Notes under the pieces: generated by a model
The model's input: the letters and a program-made list of their open reading frames with translations, nothing else
The model's database searches: none
What the model was told of the DNA's origin: nothing
Shown here: one piece after another, positions 62,456 through 64,000 of the stretch
Layout of the letters: the number at the start of each line of letters is the position of its first letter
Position numbering within the stretch: the stretch's first letter is position 1
From: Clostridia bacterium
GTDB lineage: Bacteria; Bacillota; Clostridia; Christensenellales; Aristaeellaceae
DNA length: 64,000 nucleotides
Assembly: GCA_017519405.1 (NCBI GenBank)
Contig: JAFWSH010000023.1
Location: 124,001-188,000 of the forward strand
Direction: 5' to 3'
Program-made: the position numbers and the translations under genes

Positions 62456-64000
62456 TTACGGCAACGCCGGCACCACCAGCACCGCCACGGACCAGGCCGG
62501 GAGGCTGCAGGCGCAGGCGCCGTTCTCCACCGTGACGGGCTGGGTCTCCGGGGTGATGAGGTCCGGGTCGTCCTTGGTGACCACCACCTCGGGGCTATCC
62601 GCGTGGAGGAGGGTCAGCGTCCCCTCCGGCGCCCAGTGGGCGGGGTCATCGCCGTCCAGGGCGATCTCCAGGGTGACGGGGGCGTCCCCGGCGTTGACCC
62701 ACTTGAGGACCAGGTCCCCGTTTTCCGCCACCCCCGCGGAGCCGTAGAGCCCGTCCCCGGCCAGGGTGAGGGGGAGCACACGCGCCACCCGGTGGTCCAT
62801 GAAGAGCTTCTGCACCTGGTAGTTGGCGCTGCCCCAGGCGGAGGTGTTGTTGAACCAGATCAGGTCCGGCGCCCACTGGTTGTGGGTGCTGTTGCCGAAG
62901 AGGGGCGCGTAGCAGGCCATGGCCACCACGTCGCCGTTGCGCTCAATGCCGGTCATGAAGGCGGCCTCCGACAGGGCGGAGATCCAGCGGTTGGACTGGC
63001 TGGCGTATTCCCCCAGGAAGACCTTCGCCGCCAGGCCGCGGTCGTAGTGGTCATAGCGGTCGGTGTGGCTGAGGAACCATTCCGGGGGCTCGTAGAAGTG
63101 CTCATCCACCAGGCCGGTGAGGGGATCGTCCCAGGGGCACCAGCCGTCCACATAGTCCCAGCCCTGGCCGCTGGCGGAGGTGGGGCCGTTGGCCACCATG
63201 AGGGTGATGCCGCCGTAGATCTCCGGCTGCTCCTCCGCCGCCCCGGCGAAGGCCTCCACAAAGGCCAGATAGTGGTCGAAGTACTCGCTCTGCCACTGCT
63301 CGTTGCCGATGGCCAGATAGGGGAGGGGGAAGGGCTCAGGGTGCCCCATGGCGATGCGCACCGCGCCCCAGGGGGTGTCCGCGCCGCCCCGGCAGAACTC
63401 CGCCAGGTCCAGGGCGTCCTGCACACACTGTTTGAACTCGGGGCTGCTCATGGGGTAGACGATGTACTGGGGGCTCTGGACGGGGCAGGTCATGCCGGCG
63501 TTGAGCACCGGCACGGGCAGGCAGTTCAGGGCCTCGCAGAGGCAGAAGTATTCATAGAAGCCCAGGCGGTAGGTGGTGTAGTTGGGGTAGGCCACGGTGC
63601 CCTGCCAGATGCACTGCCCCTGGGGCCGCAGGGCCGGGTGGCCGGCGCCGTAGTCCACCCCCTTCACCGTGAGCATCTCCCCCCCGCCGATGGAGGCCTT
63701 CCAGCTGTACATGGTCTCGGGGCTCCTGCCCTCGATGACGCAGCCGCCGGGGAAGCGCAGGAAGGATGGGTGGAGGGCCTCCAGCAGCTCTCCCAGGTCC
63801 TTGCGGACCGGCAGCCCGGCGTAGGTGTCCGCCGGCATGAGGGACACCATGTCCACCCACAGCTCATAGCCGGCAGGGATGCGCAGGGCCAGGCGCAGGT
63901 TCCGGCTGCAGTCCGCCTCCGGCACCAGCACGGCGCTGAGCTGCTGCATCTCCTCGTTGATGCCGTGGATGTCGGTCTCGGCATAGACGGTGCCGGTGGT
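62456..64000 (-). CDS. GH51-like alpha-L-arabinofuranosidase, N-terminus outside the window
   Basis: At least 514 residues, open to the window edge; the frame continues upstream of the first internal ATG as TTGTVYAETDIHGINEEMQQ. FLRFPGGCVIEG, LPYLAIGNEQWQSEYFDHYL (acid/base Glu in GNE) and KVFLGEYASQSNRWISALSE (nucleophile Glu in GEY) match GH51 arabinofuranosidases. NGDVVAMACYAPLFGNSTHN and a C-terminal beta sandwich follow. It would remove arabinose side chains from xylan or arabinan, fitting the xylanase 26 kb upstream. Whether it is secreted cannot be seen. Confidence 0.9.
   Translation of the reverse strand, partial: TTGTVYAETDIHGINEEMQQLSAVLVPEADCSRNLRLALRIPAGYELWVDMVSLMPADTYAGLPVRKDLGELLEALHPSFLRFPGGCVIEGRSPETMYSWKASIGGGEMLTVKGVDYGAGHPALRPQGQCIWQGTVAYPNYTTYRLGFYEYFCLCEALNCLPVPVLNAGMTCPVQSPQYIVYPMSSPEFKQCVQDALDLAEFCRGGADTPWGAVRIAMGHPEPFPLPYLAIGNEQWQSEYFDHYLAFVEAFAGAAEEQPEIYGGITLMVANGPTSASGQGWDYVDGWCPWDDPLTGLVDEHFYEPPEWFLSHTDRYDHYDRGLAAKVFLGEYASQSNRWISALSEAAFMTGIERNGDVVAMACYAPLFGNSTHNQWAPDLIWFNNTSAWGSANYQVQKLFMDHRVARVLPLTLAGDGLYGSAGVAENGDLVLKWVNAGDAPVTLEIALDGDDPAHWAPEGTLTLLHADSPEVVVTKDDPDLITPETQPVTVENGACACSLPAWSVAVLVVPALP

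Overview
The window is a GC-rich bacterial chromosome segment with Firmicutes (Clostridia) gene content and signals. It has strong Shine-Dalgarno sites, many TTGACA/TATAAT-like promoters with 17-bp spacers, LPG-synthase-like membrane proteins, M15B carboxypeptidases, a YkuD transpeptidase, CUT1 sugar transporters without a local ATPase, and a Gram-positive type LexA box at recA. Xylanase (GH10), arabinofuranosidase (GH51-like) and GH2 genes suggest a plant-polysaccharide-degrading anaerobe, possibly from gut or rumen. That lifestyle is inference; no 16S gene is present.

Layout. 1-4.6 kb: end of the F-type ATP synthase operon (atpF tail, atpHAGDC) with a very short epsilon subunit. 4.6-12.8 kb (mostly minus): a small membrane protein, a GH2 enzyme behind rarA, and an oligopeptide ABC transporter (oppBCDF order) without its binding protein. 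12.9-18.9 kb: secreted cyclophilin, Gfo/Idh/MocA oxidoreductase, LPG-synthase-like flippase, two tandem M15B peptidases, and a secreted alpha/beta-hydrolase-like protein. 18.9-21.2 kb: a small AT-richer island bounded by a 25-bp direct repeat that is also the terminator of tRNA-Thr(GGT). It carries a DUF262 protein plus remnants of a serine and a tyrosine recombinase.

21.6-37.0 kb is the centrepiece. An eight-gene operon encodes a giant membrane-anchored solute-binding protein, two permeases (one with an extra N-terminal domain), an NHL-propeller/TPR membrane protein, a Yip1-like protein, a DUF5696-like membrane-anchored protein and two more permeases. A second solute-binding protein from its own strong promoter and a secreted GH10 xylanase follow. 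Together this looks like a double CUT1 sugar-uptake locus built around uncharacterised envelope proteins.

37.2-39.9 kb: a translationally coupled trio (Sel1-like repeats, J-domain-like, HIRAN) followed by ogt. 40.0-46.4 kb (minus): L,D-transpeptidase, gyrA, a DUF6054-like protein, gyrB. 46.5-51.7 kb (minus): class A PBP, a small PD-(D/E)XK nuclease-like protein and a SNF2 helicase, tightly linked. 51.8-60.8 kb: metallo-hydrolase, rpiB, two secreted proteins (one a protease-like fold without the catalytic serine, one with SH3, peptidoglycan-binding and PDZ domains), a radical SAM protein, polysaccharide deacetylase, recA and an anchored propeller-like protein. 60.8-62.4 kb is a second AT-rich patch with a zinc-ribbon membrane protein. 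The window closes inside a GH51-like arabinofuranosidase.
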